Below, piece by piece: positions 1 to 8,136 of a stretch of 46,382 bases of DNA. The translations under genes and the position numbers were made by a program. The notes beneath the pieces are model-generated. The model did no database searches, was not told the DNA's origin, and saw only the letters and a list, made by a program, of their open reading frames with translations. The stretch's first letter is position 1, and every line of letters starts with the position of its first letter. The DNA lies in NCBI RefSeq assembly GCF_014203155.1, contig NZ_JACHIK010000026.1, forward strand, positions 1 to 46,382, in the 5' to 3' direction. This DNA is from Shinella fusca (lineage in GTDB: Bacteria; Pseudomonadota; Alphaproteobacteria; Rhizobiales; Rhizobiaceae).

Positions 1-2
1 CA

Positions 3-95
3 ATCATGCGAAAACTCATCGTCCTCGCCAATGCACTGCTCAGCAAAGGCAGAAAATGGGTCCCATCCCTACCTTGACCAACACGGATACTCTAG
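3..95 (+). mobile_element. IS110-family element, 3' end (left copy of terminal inverted repeat)
   Basis: Bases 3-95 are identical to the reverse complement of the last 93 bases of the window. Positions 6-77 read in frame as a 23-residue transposase tail (MRKLIVLANALL...KW..SLP) followed by TGA, which matches the conserved end of IS110-type (DEDD) transposases. A short tail ending in CGGATACTCTAG follows and is then lost at a mismatch. Only the end of the element lies in the window, so the upstream transposase cannot be checked. Confidence 0.75.
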
Positions 96-109
96 GACTG
101 CGCCGTCGT

Positions 110-421
110 TTAGGGATGTATTGCGCGCCTGAATTCCCGCCCATCGAATTTAACCAATACAATGCCCGTAATGGGAAGCCCAGCCACCACCACCTCGGAT
201 GCTAGGCCATTTTCGCAAACGGCTAACTTTCGCTGCTTGTCAAATTTGCAGGATACCTCGGCCTGACCGGGAGCCCGGTACCTAATGTGGTCACGTTTGA
301 ACGAAATTGTCGCGCCATCATCAGAAAATACCGATGGTGTTCCAGCGCAGCCGGAGAGTAGCCTTGCCGCCAACACCATTAATGCGCTGAAGAAGGCGGG
401 AATTTTTGAAGAACTGGTCAT
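110..421 (-). CDS. Small predicted lipoprotein
   Basis: The product is 103 residues, beginning MTSSSKIPAFFSALMVLAAR and followed by LLSGC. This is a signal peptide with a good lipobox, so Cys near residue 25 should be lipidated and the protein anchored in the inner or outer membrane. The mature part is small, polar and rich in beta-type residues, with two further cysteines in SCKFD and VCENG that could form a disulfide. I chose the ATG at 421 because the longer frame upstream would bury the signal peptide, and a weak GGGAAA lies just before it. No function is recognised. It sits beside two tiny membrane-protein genes and a KTSC gene on the same strand. Confidence 0.6.
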   Translation of the reverse strand: MTSSSKIPAFFSALMVLAARLLSGCAGTPSVFSDDGATISFKRDHIRYRAPGQAEVSCKFDKQRKLAVCENGLASEVVVAGLPITGIVLVKFDGREFRRAIHP

Positions 422-480
422 TGATTTCCCATGAAGGCGGGCCACCACTCGCTTTATTGAACACCCGCTGAGTGGGTGGC

Positions 481-612
481 TCACACGAACAGCCAACCAA
501 AGGAACTCAGGAACAAGATTGCGACAATCCCTATCAGGACAAGCAAAACACCGGATTCATTTTCCGGCTCATATGGCGGTTCAGGTGGGGATTTGTCATA
601 TCCGGAAACCAT
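481..612 (-). CDS. Tiny single-pass membrane protein (43 aa), paralogue of its neighbour
   Basis: This ORF of 43 codons starts with ATG at 612 and ends with TGA at 481. The N-terminal half is acidic and proline-rich (SPPEPPYEPENES), followed by one hydrophobic segment (GVLLVLIGIVAILFLSSFGW) ending in LFV. The next gene upstream on the same strand (637-762) has the same design with the same EPPY-acidic-P motif and a GIGWL/FGWL ending, so the two look like a tandem duplication. That parallel is the main reason to believe both are real. The function is unknown. The PPxY-like motif invites no specific claim in bacteria. Confidence 0.5.
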   Translation of the reverse strand: MVSGYDKSPPEPPYEPENESGVLLVLIGIVAILFLSSFGWLFV

Positions 613-636
613 AGTCGGCTTTCAATCTGCAAACGG

Positions 637-762
637 TCACGAACCGAGCCAGCCGATACCAATTAGGAGCAGAATGACGAATGCTCCCATTCGGACAAGT
701 GCGATACCGGCTTTGGGGTCGTAGGGTGGTTCGGACGATGAACCGTTATATCGATATGCCAT
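637..762 (-). CDS. Tiny single-pass membrane protein (41 aa), paralogue of its neighbour
   Basis: A 41-codon ORF, ATG at 762 and TGA at 637. The N-terminus is polar (MAYRYNGSSSEPPYDPKAG) and is followed by a hydrophobic helix (MGAFVILLLIGIGWL). It shares the EPPY[D/E]P motif and the layout of the 43-residue product encoded at 481-612. It lies eight bases from the end of the KTSC gene, so these minus-strand genes may be cotranscribed. The function is not recognised. Confidence 0.5.
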   Translation of the reverse strand: MAYRYNGSSSEPPYDPKAGIALVRMGAFVILLLIGIGWLGS

Positions 763-770
763 TATCAGCC

Positions 771-1112
771 TCAGAACGTCGGCACTGGATGCGTTCGGCA
801 ATCGAAACGGCCGTTGGTGGCGCTTCCCTTGATATGCTTGTTGTAGAAGCGGCCAATCGACTGAGAGGTGAGTAGGTCGGATACGGTTGCCGGATCAACG
901 TCGCAGTAATGGTAGTCGGTCTTCTTCAACCGGATAATCATGTAGGCTTTCGCCTCGTTGTAGCAGACGCGCGTGACAACGCTGCTCCGATCAACCTCTT
1001 GGCAAGCGAACTGATCCGCCGGAACGCATTTCCCATATTTCGGGCATAACTCTTCGGCACTTACAGGCGAGACGGCAAGGACAGCGAAGACGAACGCGAT
1101 GCGTAATCTCAT
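771..1112 (-). CDS. Secreted KTSC-domain protein
   Basis: The product is 113 residues. MRLRIAFVFAVLAVSPVSA is a Sec signal peptide, with cleavage expected after VSA, so the protein should be periplasmic. The mature part has six cysteines (for example CPKYGKC, FACQ, RVCYNEA, YHYCDVD, FDCR), and its C-terminal half fits a KTSC domain: a YMIIRLKKTDYHYCDV strand followed by FYNKHIKG. KTSC domains are short modules of unknown biochemical role. I chose the ATG at 1112 because GAGAGG lies seven bases upstream and the signal peptide starts there. The longer in-frame extension overlaps the neighbouring 65-residue ORF and looks non-coding. Confidence 0.7.
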   Translation of the reverse strand: MRLRIAFVFAVLAVSPVSAEELCPKYGKCVPADQFACQEVDRSSVVTRVCYNEAKAYMIIRLKKTDYHYCDVDPATVSDLLTSQSIGRFYNKHIKGSATNGRFDCRTHPVPTF

Positions 1113-1207
1113 TGATACACCTCTCAGCGCAATGAAGATCGCGCCAAAGTTGCGGTAGGTCAACGGATATTTCCCATCCACGCGTCCATCATCTAGCGTG
1201 GACATTC

Positions 1208-1405
1208 TCAGTCTCGATCCGAACAAGGCCGCCAACCTCGGGTGAAGCCGCGGCTCATCGCGTGATCCGCAACTTCGATCTGGTAACGGAGCCAAGCACA
1301 ATCAGCGAGTAGCGTGGCAATACAAGCGCGTGCATCGCCGCGATGCCAAGCAAGCGCCTCATCGACGGTCTCGGCTATTGGATTTTGTTTGGCGACTGGA
1401 CGCAT
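1208..1405 (-). CDS. Conserved-looking small soluble protein (65 aa)
   Basis: The product begins MRPVAKQNPIAETVDEALAW and contains a pattern of helices (DARACIATLLADCAWLRYQI) ending in MSRGFTRGWRP. From memory this resembles a small family of hypothetical proteins frequent in rhizobia, with a C-terminal GFTRGW(K/R)P ending. No catalytic or DNA-binding motif is visible, so I assign no function. It is on the same strand as the KTSC gene, 95 bases upstream of it. The ATG at 1405 gives a compact frame with no obvious better start. Confidence 0.5.
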   Translation of the reverse strand: MRPVAKQNPIAETVDEALAWHRGDARACIATLLADCAWLRYQIEVADHAMSRGFTRGWRPCSDRD

Positions 1406-1531
1406 GAATGCGATCTCCTACGGGCGTAGTGAGCAGGGGAATTCGGGTGGACTGACGTTCCCATTATGTTCTCACTCTGGCCGGAGTCAAGGACAAGATT
1501 CCTAACTGCACATGTTGAGCGCTAGGACTAA

Positions 1532-1684
1532 TCAAAAGCCCTCCAGTGCCGCAAAAAAGGTCGACATCCACTTCGGTAGATAGTCAGGCGTGTAAATGGC
1601 GAGCACAACGCTTGCCGCGACTAACAAGGATCGCGGGGCAATCGCGATCTTCATTCCCACGTTCTTTCGCCAAATGAATTCCAT
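1532..1684 (-). CDS. Possible tiny membrane protein (50 aa)
   Basis: The ORF begins MEFIWRKNVGMKIAIAPRS, with one hydrophobic stretch (LLVAASVVLAIYTPDYL) and a short amphipathic tail (PKWMSTFFAALEGF). A GAGG lies ten bases before the ATG at 1684. There is no recognisable family, and the surrounding 1.4-2.07 kb stretch is otherwise gene-poor, so this could be a chance frame. I include it because its composition (positive N-terminus, helix, aromatic tail) is typical of genuine small membrane peptides. Confidence 0.3.
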   Translation of the reverse strand: MEFIWRKNVGMKIAIAPRSLLVAASVVLAIYTPDYLPKWMSTFFAALEGF

Positions 1685-1824
1685 TGCCTGCTTACCTCGT
1701 TGAGGTCCGTTCAATCATCGAGCCAAGGATAACCCCGAACACTTGTGATGGTATCAATAGATAGTTAATGCATGCATATCTAATTGATTTCGTTGATGGT
1801 ATTCCAGAAGACCGGATAAATTGA

Positions 1825-1980
1825 TCCCCGCATACCTGCGCCGCCTTGTTCCAAGGCAACCGTGACGCGCTCGACGGCTTCACAGCGGAGGAAACCACTT
1901 ACTTCATCGTCTTGCTCGATCGCCTGATTGCAAACCTCGAACGGCTTGGAGCCGAAGCATCCGCAGCGCGGGAATCATGA
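1825..1980 (+). pseudogene. Possible C-terminal remnant of a MarR-type regulator
   Basis: This frame is open from a stop at 1822 to TGA at 1978-1980. It reads ...CAALFQGNRDALDGFTAEET followed by TYFIVLLDRLIANLERL. The sequence (L..G.S/TAEE...LLDRLIANL) resembles the dimerisation helix at the end of MarR-family proteins. No helix-turn-helix lies upstream in this frame, so if it is MarR-derived it is a fragment. The match is weak and is based on pattern only. Confidence 0.25.
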
Positions 1981-2073
1981 TCTAACCCGGTGCGCGGCGC
2001 CAAAGCTACCGAACCCAGGACATCACCGACATGGTCCAACAAGGGCAATTCGAGCAATCCCGGTATAACAGGC

Positions 2074-2904
2074 TCAACGCACGCTAGCGATCAGTGAGCG
2101 AAATTGCGCCGCTACCTCGGAATTTGCGGGACTATAGACCATCATCTTGAGGTCGGATCGGCCCTCGACCGCAAAAGTCGAGAACTCCAGCTCGATCGCT
2201 CCCAGTTCAGCGTGGTGAAGGCGCTTGATGCCATCGCGCGTGGCCGCGATCTCGTTGTCGGCCCACATCGCCTTGAAGTCTGGGCTACTGGCTGAGAGCT
2301 CGTCGACGAGCTTGCGGATTTCTGCCCCCGCGCCGGCGCGCGCGGCGTCGGCTCGGAACGCACCGACGACATAGCGGGCAACGTTGCGCCAATCGTCCTG
2401 CGCGGCACGCACGCGCTCGTCGGAAAACATCATGCGCAGGATGTTGCGCCGCTCTATGGGCAGCTTTTCATAATCGGTCAGAATGACGGTCGCGGCCCTG
2501 TTCCACGCCACCACATCCCACGTCGCGGTTCGAATGATGGCGGGGCTGAAGGGTATGGCATCCAGCACATGCTGCAGCCGTGGCGTGATGGATTCCTGCT
2601 GGTGGTAGCGCGGTTCGGGAGGATGGCCGAAGGCGAGGATGTGAAGGTGATCACGCTCGGGCTCGGTCAGCATCAACCCCCTTGCGATGCGATCGAGCAC
2701 ATCGGCAGATGGCGCTCCGCCCCGGCCTTGCTCCAGCCAGGTGTACCAGGTCGGGCTTATATTGGCGCGCTGGGCGACCTCTTCCCGGCGCAGGCCCGGC
2801 GTCCGTCGTCGTCCTGCCTCGAAGCCGAACGCGACTGGATCGAGGCGCATGCGCCGGTCACGCAGGAATGTGCCGAGCCCATTTTCGGGAATGCTCTCGC
2901 TCAT
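2074..2904 (-). CDS. XRE/MmyB-type transcriptional regulator
   Basis: The product is 276 residues with an N-terminal XRE-type helix-turn-helix at about residues 34-80 (GLRREEVAQRANISPTWYTW, then LEQGR). The C-terminal domain of about 180 residues is of the MmyB ligand-binding type (AWDVVAWN-like TWDVVAWNRAA; RNILRMMF; FRADAAR; STFAVEGR; MMVYSPAN). This family usually controls a divergent oxidoreductase or SDR gene. That is the arrangement here: the SDR gene starts 96 bases away on the other strand, and a pair of direct repeats lies between them. The start at 2904 gives full family length. Confidence 0.88.
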   Translation of the reverse strand: MSESIPENGLGTFLRDRRMRLDPVAFGFEAGRRRTPGLRREEVAQRANISPTWYTWLEQGRGGAPSADVLDRIARGLMLTEPERDHLHILAFGHPPEPRYHQQESITPRLQHVLDAIPFSPAIIRTATWDVVAWNRAATVILTDYEKLPIERRNILRMMFSDERVRAAQDDWRNVARYVVGAFRADAARAGAGAEIRKLVDELSASSPDFKAMWADNEIAATRDGIKRLHHAELGAIELEFSTFAVEGRSDLKMMVYSPANSEVAAQFRSLIASVR

Positions 2905-2927
2905 GCGACCCTATTAATGATTATACT

Positions 2928-2956
2928 AGGATAAACTCACTACTTTAACAGGATAA
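2928..2956. promoter_or_regulatory. Direct repeats AGGATAA spaced 22 bp in the divergent intergenic region
   Basis: AGGATAA occurs at 2928-2934 and again at 2950-2956, about two helical turns apart. Both are in AT-rich DNA between the divergent regulator (start 2904) and SDR gene (start 3000). By position this is a candidate operator for the MmyB-type regulator, controlling both promoters. The assignment is inferred from spacing and location only. Confidence 0.4.
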
Positions 2957-2999
2957 TTTTTCATGAGATCGCTTGCTTCGTCAATGCAGGAGATTCAGC

Positions 3000-3893
3000 A
3001 TGCGTGTTTTTCTCACCGGTGCCACCGGATTCATAGGATCGCGTATCCTCGGCGAACTGCTCGCCGCTCATCATGACGTGATCGGCCTTACCCGTTCCGA
3101 AACAGGCGCGAAGGCTCTGGCGAATGCCGGCGCCGCCGTTCACCTGGGAACGCTTGAAGATCCGGCGGCCCTGGCCAAAGGGGCTGAGAATGCCGATGCT
3201 GTCATTCACACGGCGTTCGACCACGACTTTACCAATTTCCTTGCCAATTGCGAAAAGGATCGCCAGGTCATCACCGCCATTGGATCGGTTCTCAAGGGTT
3301 CGGATCGGCCGCTGCTCATCACCTCGGGCGTCGGCATCGGCGATCCGGGCAATGGCGAACTCGCGCGCGAGGACGTCTTTGACGCCCATCATTTCAATCC
3401 CCGCACTGCCTCTGAACTGGCCGGACAGGAACAACTCGAGGCGGGCATCAACCTCGGCGTCGTCCGACTGCCGCAGGTGCATGATACCGCCAGGCAGGGC
3501 CTCGTCTCGTACTATATCGAATTGGCCCGCCAGAAGGGCGTCGCCGCCTATGTCGCGCAAGGGGCCAACCGCTGGGCCGCCGGCCATGTGGATGACGTGG
3601 CCAAGCTCTATGTTCTGGCGATCGACCGTGCCGAGCCCGGTGCCCGCTACCATGCCGTGGCCGAAGAGGGTATTGCCGCGCGCGACATCGCCCAAACCGT
3701 CGCGACCGGCCTCGGTCTCGCTGCCGTCTCGATCCCGCAAGGCGAGGCGGAAGACCATTTCGGCTGGTTCGCTATGTTCGCGTCGGCAAACATCACGGCT
3801 TCGAGCGTGCAAACGCGGGAAAAGCTGCGCTGGACGCCTAAGGGGCCGACCCTGCTGGATGACCTAAGCGCAATGGACTATTCGGCGAGATAG
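3000..3893 (+). CDS. NAD(P)-dependent SDR-family oxidoreductase/epimerase
   Basis: The product is 297 residues of extended/atypical SDR type. A Rossmann nucleotide-binding loop TGATGFIG sits at residues 6-13, followed by VIGLTRSETGAKAL (second strand), NADAVIHTAFDHDF (the NNAG-equivalent position), and later DVAKLYVLAIDRAEPG, a segment typical of NmrA/epimerase-like members. The usual YxxxK pair is not obvious, as is common in atypical SDRs, so activity could be reduction of a quinone or carbonyl substrate that I cannot name. AGGAG lies seven bases before the ATG at 3000. Divergent from, and probably controlled by, the adjacent MmyB-type regulator. Confidence 0.85.
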   Translation: MRVFLTGATGFIGSRILGELLAAHHDVIGLTRSETGAKALANAGAAVHLGTLEDPAALAKGAENADAVIHTAFDHDFTNFLANCEKDRQVITAIGSVLKGSDRPLLITSGVGIGDPGNGELAREDVFDAHHFNPRTASELAGQEQLEAGINLGVVRLPQVHDTARQGLVSYYIELARQKGVAAYVAQGANRWAAGHVDDVAKLYVLAIDRAEPGARYHAVAEEGIAARDIAQTVATGLGLAAVSIPQGEAEDHFGWFAMFASANITASSVQTREKLRWTPKGPTLLDDLSAMDYSAR

Positions 3894-3972
3894 GTCTGAA
3901 CCTCCAAGGCAGCTTTTCCGGGCTGCAATTCACACCTCAAAAAGAGCGCCTTGGACCGGCCCACCGGTGCAC

Positions 3973-5097
3973 CTAGATCTCGAACTGGAGTTGACCGGCG
4001 GATCCGTTCGCGGCCTCGTCGGTGAACGACGACAGCGTGACGCCGAGGAGGCGGATCCCTTTCGCCGTCGGGAACAGGGGATCGAGAAGTGCCTGGACCG
4101 TCGCCACGACCTCGCCGGGCGCGCCGAACGGGGAGGCTTCGGTCCTGCTTCGCGTGATGATCTGAAAGTCGGCATACTTCACCTTCAAGGTGACGGATCG
4201 GCCGTAAAGGTTCTTCGCCTCGCAATGCCGCCAGACCTTGTCGACCAATGGGGAGATTTCCGCACGCGCTGCATCCAGATCGACGATATCCGTCATGAAG
4301 GTGTCTTCGGCGCCGACGGATTTTCGCTCCCGATTGGGTCGGATCGGGCGATCGTCGATGCCGCGGGAGATATTGTAGTACCAGACGCCAGACTTTCCGA
4401 AATGCTCCTGCAGGAAGGCAAGCGACTTTTCCCTGAGATCGGCGCCGGTCAGGATGCCGAGCCGCTCCATCTTGGCGGCGGTCGCAGGCCCCACGCCATG
4501 GAACTTCTTGACGGCCAGTCCCTCGACAAACGTCGGGCCATGCTTAGGCGTGATGACCGCCTGACCGTTCGGCTTGTTGAGGTCGGAAGCCATCTTGGCG
4601 AGAAACTTGCAATAGGAAATTCCGGCGGAGGCATTCAGCCCGGTGACATCCTTGATGCGGCCGCGAATCCTCGTGGCAATCTCCGTCGCGATCGCAATGC
4701 CATGCTTGTTGTCGGTGACATCGAGATAGGCCTCGTCGAGCGACAGGGGCTCGATCAGATCGGTGTATTCGGCGAAGATCGCATGAATCTGCGATGAAAC
4801 AGCACGATAGACGTCGAAGCGGGGCGGAACGAATATCAGGTCGGGGCAACGCCGCTTGGCGGTGATCGATGGCAGGGCGGATCGCACACCGAAAGCGCGC
4901 GCCTCGTAGCTTGCCGCCGCCACGACGCCGCGGGCGGCCGCGCCGCCGACAGCGACGGGTTTGCCCCGCAGCTCCGGGTTATCGCGCTGTTCGACGGAGG
5001 CATAAAAGGCATCCATGTCCACATGGATGATACGCCGGACCCGATCTTCGCGATCCGGTTTCTGCGCCTCGATCTCGGACGAAGTGATGGGCTGCAT
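3973..5097 (-). CDS. dinB: DNA polymerase IV (Y-family translesion polymerase)
   Basis: The product is 374 residues and full-length for DinB. The palm motif HVDMDAFYASVEQRD (catalytic Asp27 and Asp29 by my count) and PLSLDEAYLDV (Asp121, Glu122) carry the metal-binding carboxylates. They are followed by the thumb (helix-hairpin-helix GVGPATAAKMERLGI) and the little-finger domain. The C-terminus ends QLQFEI, in the place of the beta-clamp-binding peptide. The enzyme copies past DNA lesions at low fidelity. Its ATG lies three bases after the stop of the helicase gene, so the two are one operon. It sits near imuA-imuB-dnaE2, making a compact translesion locus. Confidence 0.95.
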   Translation of the reverse strand: MQPITSSEIEAQKPDREDRVRRIIHVDMDAFYASVEQRDNPELRGKPVAVGGAAARGVVAAASYEARAFGVRSALPSITAKRRCPDLIFVPPRFDVYRAVSSQIHAIFAEYTDLIEPLSLDEAYLDVTDNKHGIAIATEIATRIRGRIKDVTGLNASAGISYCKFLAKMASDLNKPNGQAVITPKHGPTFVEGLAVKKFHGVGPATAAKMERLGILTGADLREKSLAFLQEHFGKSGVWYYNISRGIDDRPIRPNRERKSVGAEDTFMTDIVDLDAARAEISPLVDKVWRHCEAKNLYGRSVTLKVKYADFQIITRSRTEASPFGAPGEVVATVQALLDPLFPTAKGIRLLGVTLSSFTDEAANGSAGQLQFEI

Positions 5098-5100
5098 GGC

Positions 5101-7170
5101 TCATTTCCACATCGATCGCATCCGCGCACCGATATCGACGCGAACCTGGCGGTTGCTTTGCTCGCTCGCAGTGGCCGACGCCTTCGGCCAGCTTGCCATC
5201 TCGAAAAATTGCAAGAGGGTGGCCGGTATGAAGCGGGTCCGCGACGCATAGACATGACGGTCACCCTTGGCGTTCTGGCCGTGCGAAAAGAAGCGCTGCG
5301 GCGTGATCAGCGTGAGGCTGTCGCGCGCCCGGGTCATGCCGACATAAAGGAGGCGTCGCTCTTCTTCGATCTCGGCTGTGGTGCCGGCGCCAAGATCGGA
5401 GGGAATGCAGCCGTCGATGACATTGAGCATGAAGACGGAACGCCATTCCTGTCCCTTGGCCGAATGGATCGTGCTCAAGACCAGGTAATCCTCGTCGAGG
5501 AGCGGCACCCCGGCCTGGTCGCTGGTCGCCTCCGGCGGGTCAAGGGTCAGTTCGGTCAGGAACCGCTCGCGGCTCGCATAGCCGCTGGCGATCTGTTCGA
5601 GCTGCAAGAGGTCGTCCTTGCGGGTGTCCGCGTCCTCGTGGATGCGATCGAGATGCGGGTCGTACCACATCCGAACCGTGCCGATCTCCGCCGGCCAGCC
5701 CGCTTCGCCCTTTCGCAGCGCCGTGACCAGCGTCACGAAGGCGCCCCAGTCGTCGCCGGTCTTGGCCGGCGGCGGGATTTCGGCGAGCGACTGCAGCGGC
5801 TCGGGGTCGGCGGCAATCGTGTCGAGAATCTTGCCGGCCGTTTGCGGCCCGATGCCGGGCAACAGTTTCAGCACCCGAAAGCCGGCAACGCGGTCGCGCG
5901 GATTCTGCGCGAACCGCATGACCGCCAGCATGTCTTTGACGTGCGCGGCGTCCAAAAACTTGAGCCCGCCGAACTTTACGAACGGGATGTTTCGTCGGGT
6001 GAGCTCGATTTCCAGCGCGTTGCTGTGGCTCGAGGTTCGAAACAGCACCGCTTGCTGTTTCAGCGCCATGCCGATCTCGCGGTTGGCCAACACCTGCTCG
6101 ACGATATAGGCGGCCTGGTCGATCTCGTCCTTGACCGTCACCAGCATCGGCCGTTGCTCCGAGGCGCGGTCGGTCCAGAGGTTTTTCGTGTAGCGCTCCC
6201 GTGCGAGTTCGATGACGGCATTGGCGGCAGCCAGGATCGGCTGGGTCGAGCGGTAGTTGCGGTCGAGCGTGATGACGTCTGCCGGCTTGGGTGAGAATTC
6301 CTGCGGGAAATCCAGGATGTTTCGGATGGTTGCCGCACGGAAGGAATAGATCGATTGCGCGTCGTCGCCGACAACAGTCAGGCCGCGACCGCCGGGCGCC
6401 AGCGACATGAGGATCGATGCCTGCAGGCGATTGGTATCCTGGTATTCGTCCACGAGAATGTGGTCGAAACGGTTGCCGACGTCCTCGGCCAACTCCGGCT
6501 CGCAAACCATCTGCGCCCAGTAGAGCAACAAGTCGTCGTAGTCCAGAACGTTCTGTGCCTGCTTGGCTTCAACGTAGGCCGCAAAAAGCTGCTTCAGCTC
6601 CTCTTCCCACTCCAGCACCCACGGATAGGACGATTTCAGGATCTCCTTGATCGAGGCCTCGGAATTGACCACGCGGGAATAGATCGCGATGCAGGTGCTT
6701 TTGGTCGGAAATCGGCTCTGCTTGGCGGAAAAGCCAAGGTCATGCCGGACGAGGTTCATCAGATCAGCGCTGTCCTCGCGATCGTGGATCGTAAAATCGA
6801 CACTGAGGCCGATCTGCTCGGCATACATCCGCAAGAGCCGCGCGCCGATCCCATGAAACGTCCCGGCCCAGGCCAGCGCGTCGGTCATGATGGCGGCATT
6901 GTCGCCCAGCACTTGGCGGCAGATGCGCTGCACCCGGCGCGCCATCTCGGATGCCGCACGGCGGGAAAACGTCATCAGCAGGATCCGCCGCGGATCGGCG
7001 CCATTGACGATCAGCTGCGCGACGCGGTGCGCCAGCGTATTGGTCTTGCCGCTGCCCGCGCCGGCGATGATCAGCAGCGGTCCGCCGATTTTTCCGTCCG
7101 GCAGGCCAATGCCGTGCTCGACCGCCTCGCGCTGCCGGTCGTTGAGTTTTTCGAGATGCGCCGCCGCCAT
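5101..7170 (-). CDS. UvrD/Rep/PcrA-type ATP-dependent DNA helicase (SF1A)
   Basis: The product is 689 residues. A Q-motif-like LNDRQREAVEHG comes first, then Walker A AGAGSGKT (residues 36-43), motif Ia TFSRRAASEM, motif II VDEYQDTN (about 241), motif III VVGDDAQSIYSFRAA, motif IV DRNYRSTQ, motif V LSTIHSAKGQEW and motif VI VGMTRARDSL. This is the full set for a 3'-5' helicase that unwinds DNA in repair and displaces proteins such as RecA. At 689 residues it is typical of the short UvrD-like proteins rather than chromosomal UvrD. It heads the operon with dinB, facing imuA across about 200 bp. Co-regulation in the SOS response is likely but not shown. Confidence 0.93.
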   Translation of the reverse strand: MAAAHLEKLNDRQREAVEHGIGLPDGKIGGPLLIIAGAGSGKTNTLAHRVAQLIVNGADPRRILLMTFSRRAASEMARRVQRICRQVLGDNAAIMTDALAWAGTFHGIGARLLRMYAEQIGLSVDFTIHDREDSADLMNLVRHDLGFSAKQSRFPTKSTCIAIYSRVVNSEASIKEILKSSYPWVLEWEEELKQLFAAYVEAKQAQNVLDYDDLLLYWAQMVCEPELAEDVGNRFDHILVDEYQDTNRLQASILMSLAPGGRGLTVVGDDAQSIYSFRAATIRNILDFPQEFSPKPADVITLDRNYRSTQPILAAANAVIELARERYTKNLWTDRASEQRPMLVTVKDEIDQAAYIVEQVLANREIGMALKQQAVLFRTSSHSNALEIELTRRNIPFVKFGGLKFLDAAHVKDMLAVMRFAQNPRDRVAGFRVLKLLPGIGPQTAGKILDTIAADPEPLQSLAEIPPPAKTGDDWGAFVTLVTALRKGEAGWPAEIGTVRMWYDPHLDRIHEDADTRKDDLLQLEQIASGYASRERFLTELTLDPPEATSDQAGVPLLDEDYLVLSTIHSAKGQEWRSVFMLNVIDGCIPSDLGAGTTAEIEEERRLLYVGMTRARDSLTLITPQRFFSHGQNAKGDRHVYASRTRFIPATLLQFFEMASWPKASATASEQSNRQVRVDIGARMRSMWK

Positions 7171-7312
7171 TTGTCCCCAGACACCATAAGAAAATTTCCC
7201 TGACCCTCCTATTGCCGGATATCTCCTTGATGCAGCTAAGGGATTCGTTTCAACGACTTAGCCGAGGGGCGGTTTCCGGAGCGGAGGCCCGATTGACTCA
7301 GTTGGGCAATCG

Positions 7313-7327
7313 GAACAAATAATGAAC
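7313..7327. promoter_or_regulatory. LexA (SOS) box, GAAC-N7-GAAC
   Basis: GAAC at 7313-7316, seven bases (AAATAAT), GAAC at 7324-7327. This is the exact reverse complement of the alphaproteobacterial LexA consensus GTTC-N7-GTTC. It lies about 50 bp before the imuA start in the expected operator position, and about 143 bp upstream of the divergent helicase gene. Confidence 0.85.
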
Positions 7328-7377
7328 ATATCAGCTTAAAGAACCGCTGGAAACCCTGAAGGAGCAACAATTCTGCC

Positions 7378-8136
7378 GTGGTCAACCATGCCCTCAACCC
7401 CGTGCTGGCGGAGCTTCGCGAGCGCATCGGCCAGCTTGAAGGCGGCTCACAGCGCGCAAGGCAGGTCCTGCCCTTCGGCCTCGCCGAGGTTGATCGAGCA
7501 CTGCCGGGGGGAGGGCTCGCCTTCGGCGCGCTGCACGAGGTCGCCGGCGGCGGGGGAGGGACGGTCGATGGGGCTGCTGCGGCACTTTTCGTCGCCGGCA
7601 TCGCCGCCAGATCGCGCGGCAAGGTTCTCTGGTGCATGACGCGCCCTGACCTGTTTTTCCCCGCGGTCGCCCAGGCAGGACTCCATCCGGATCGCGTTGT
7701 GTTTTGTGAAAGCGATCGGGAGGAGGAGGTGCTGTCCGCCATGGAGGAGGGGCTTTCCTTCGGCGGGCTTGCCGCCGTCGTCGGTGAACTGGTCCGGCTG
7801 CCGATGAACGCCTCACGGCGCCTGCAGCTGGCAGCAGAAAGGACCGGCGCCATGGGCATCGTGCTGCGGCGATGGCGACGACAGAACGAAGCGTCGGACT
7901 ATGGGCAACCGACAGCTTCGACGACACGGTGGCGCATCAGCACCCTGCCGTCGGAAAGACTACCTGTTGCCGGCGTCGGGAGGGCGCGCTGGCTGGCGGA
8001 ATTGATGCGCGTAAAGGCCGGCGAATGCGCCGAATTTGAAATTGGAGCCCCCGATGCCCAGGGTCGTATCTGTCTACTTCCCACAACTCGCGACGGAGCG
8101 GATCAGACGGCACGCTGGCGAAGCCTTGCCGGCTGA
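7378..8136 (+). CDS. imuA: ImuA, RecA-like accessory factor of the ImuA-ImuB-DnaE2 mutasome
   Basis: The product is 252 residues with a degenerate RecA/SulA-like core: FGLAEVDRALPGGGLAFGAL followed by HEVAGG, and a glycine-rich region where RecA has its P-loop. It then has VLWCMTRPDLFFPAVAQAGL and later GIVLRRWRRQ, all family hallmarks. ImuA works with ImuB and DnaE2 in damage-induced translesion synthesis and mutagenesis. The start is a GTG at 7378. The nearest AGGAG is about 13 bases upstream, so the start is slightly uncertain. A LexA box precedes the gene. Its 3' end overlaps imuB by 83 bases. Confidence 0.93.
   Translation: MVNHALNPVLAELRERIGQLEGGSQRARQVLPFGLAEVDRALPGGGLAFGALHEVAGGGGGTVDGAAAALFVAGIAARSRGKVLWCMTRPDLFFPAVAQAGLHPDRVVFCESDREEEVLSAMEEGLSFGGLAAVVGELVRLPMNASRRLQLAAERTGAMGIVLRRWRRQNEASDYGQPTASTTRWRISTLPSERLPVAGVGRARWLAELMRVKAGECAEFEIGAPDAQGRICLLPTTRDGADQTARWRSLAG

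Noticed and set aside
2928-2956. An SOS box between the MmyB-type regulator and the SDR gene
   Set aside because: There is no GTTC/GAAC pair with seven-base spacing; the repeats are AGGATAA.
5023-6294. A 423-codon open frame on the plus strand
   Set aside because: Antisense shadow of the UvrD-like helicase; composition is arginine-rich with no fold pattern.
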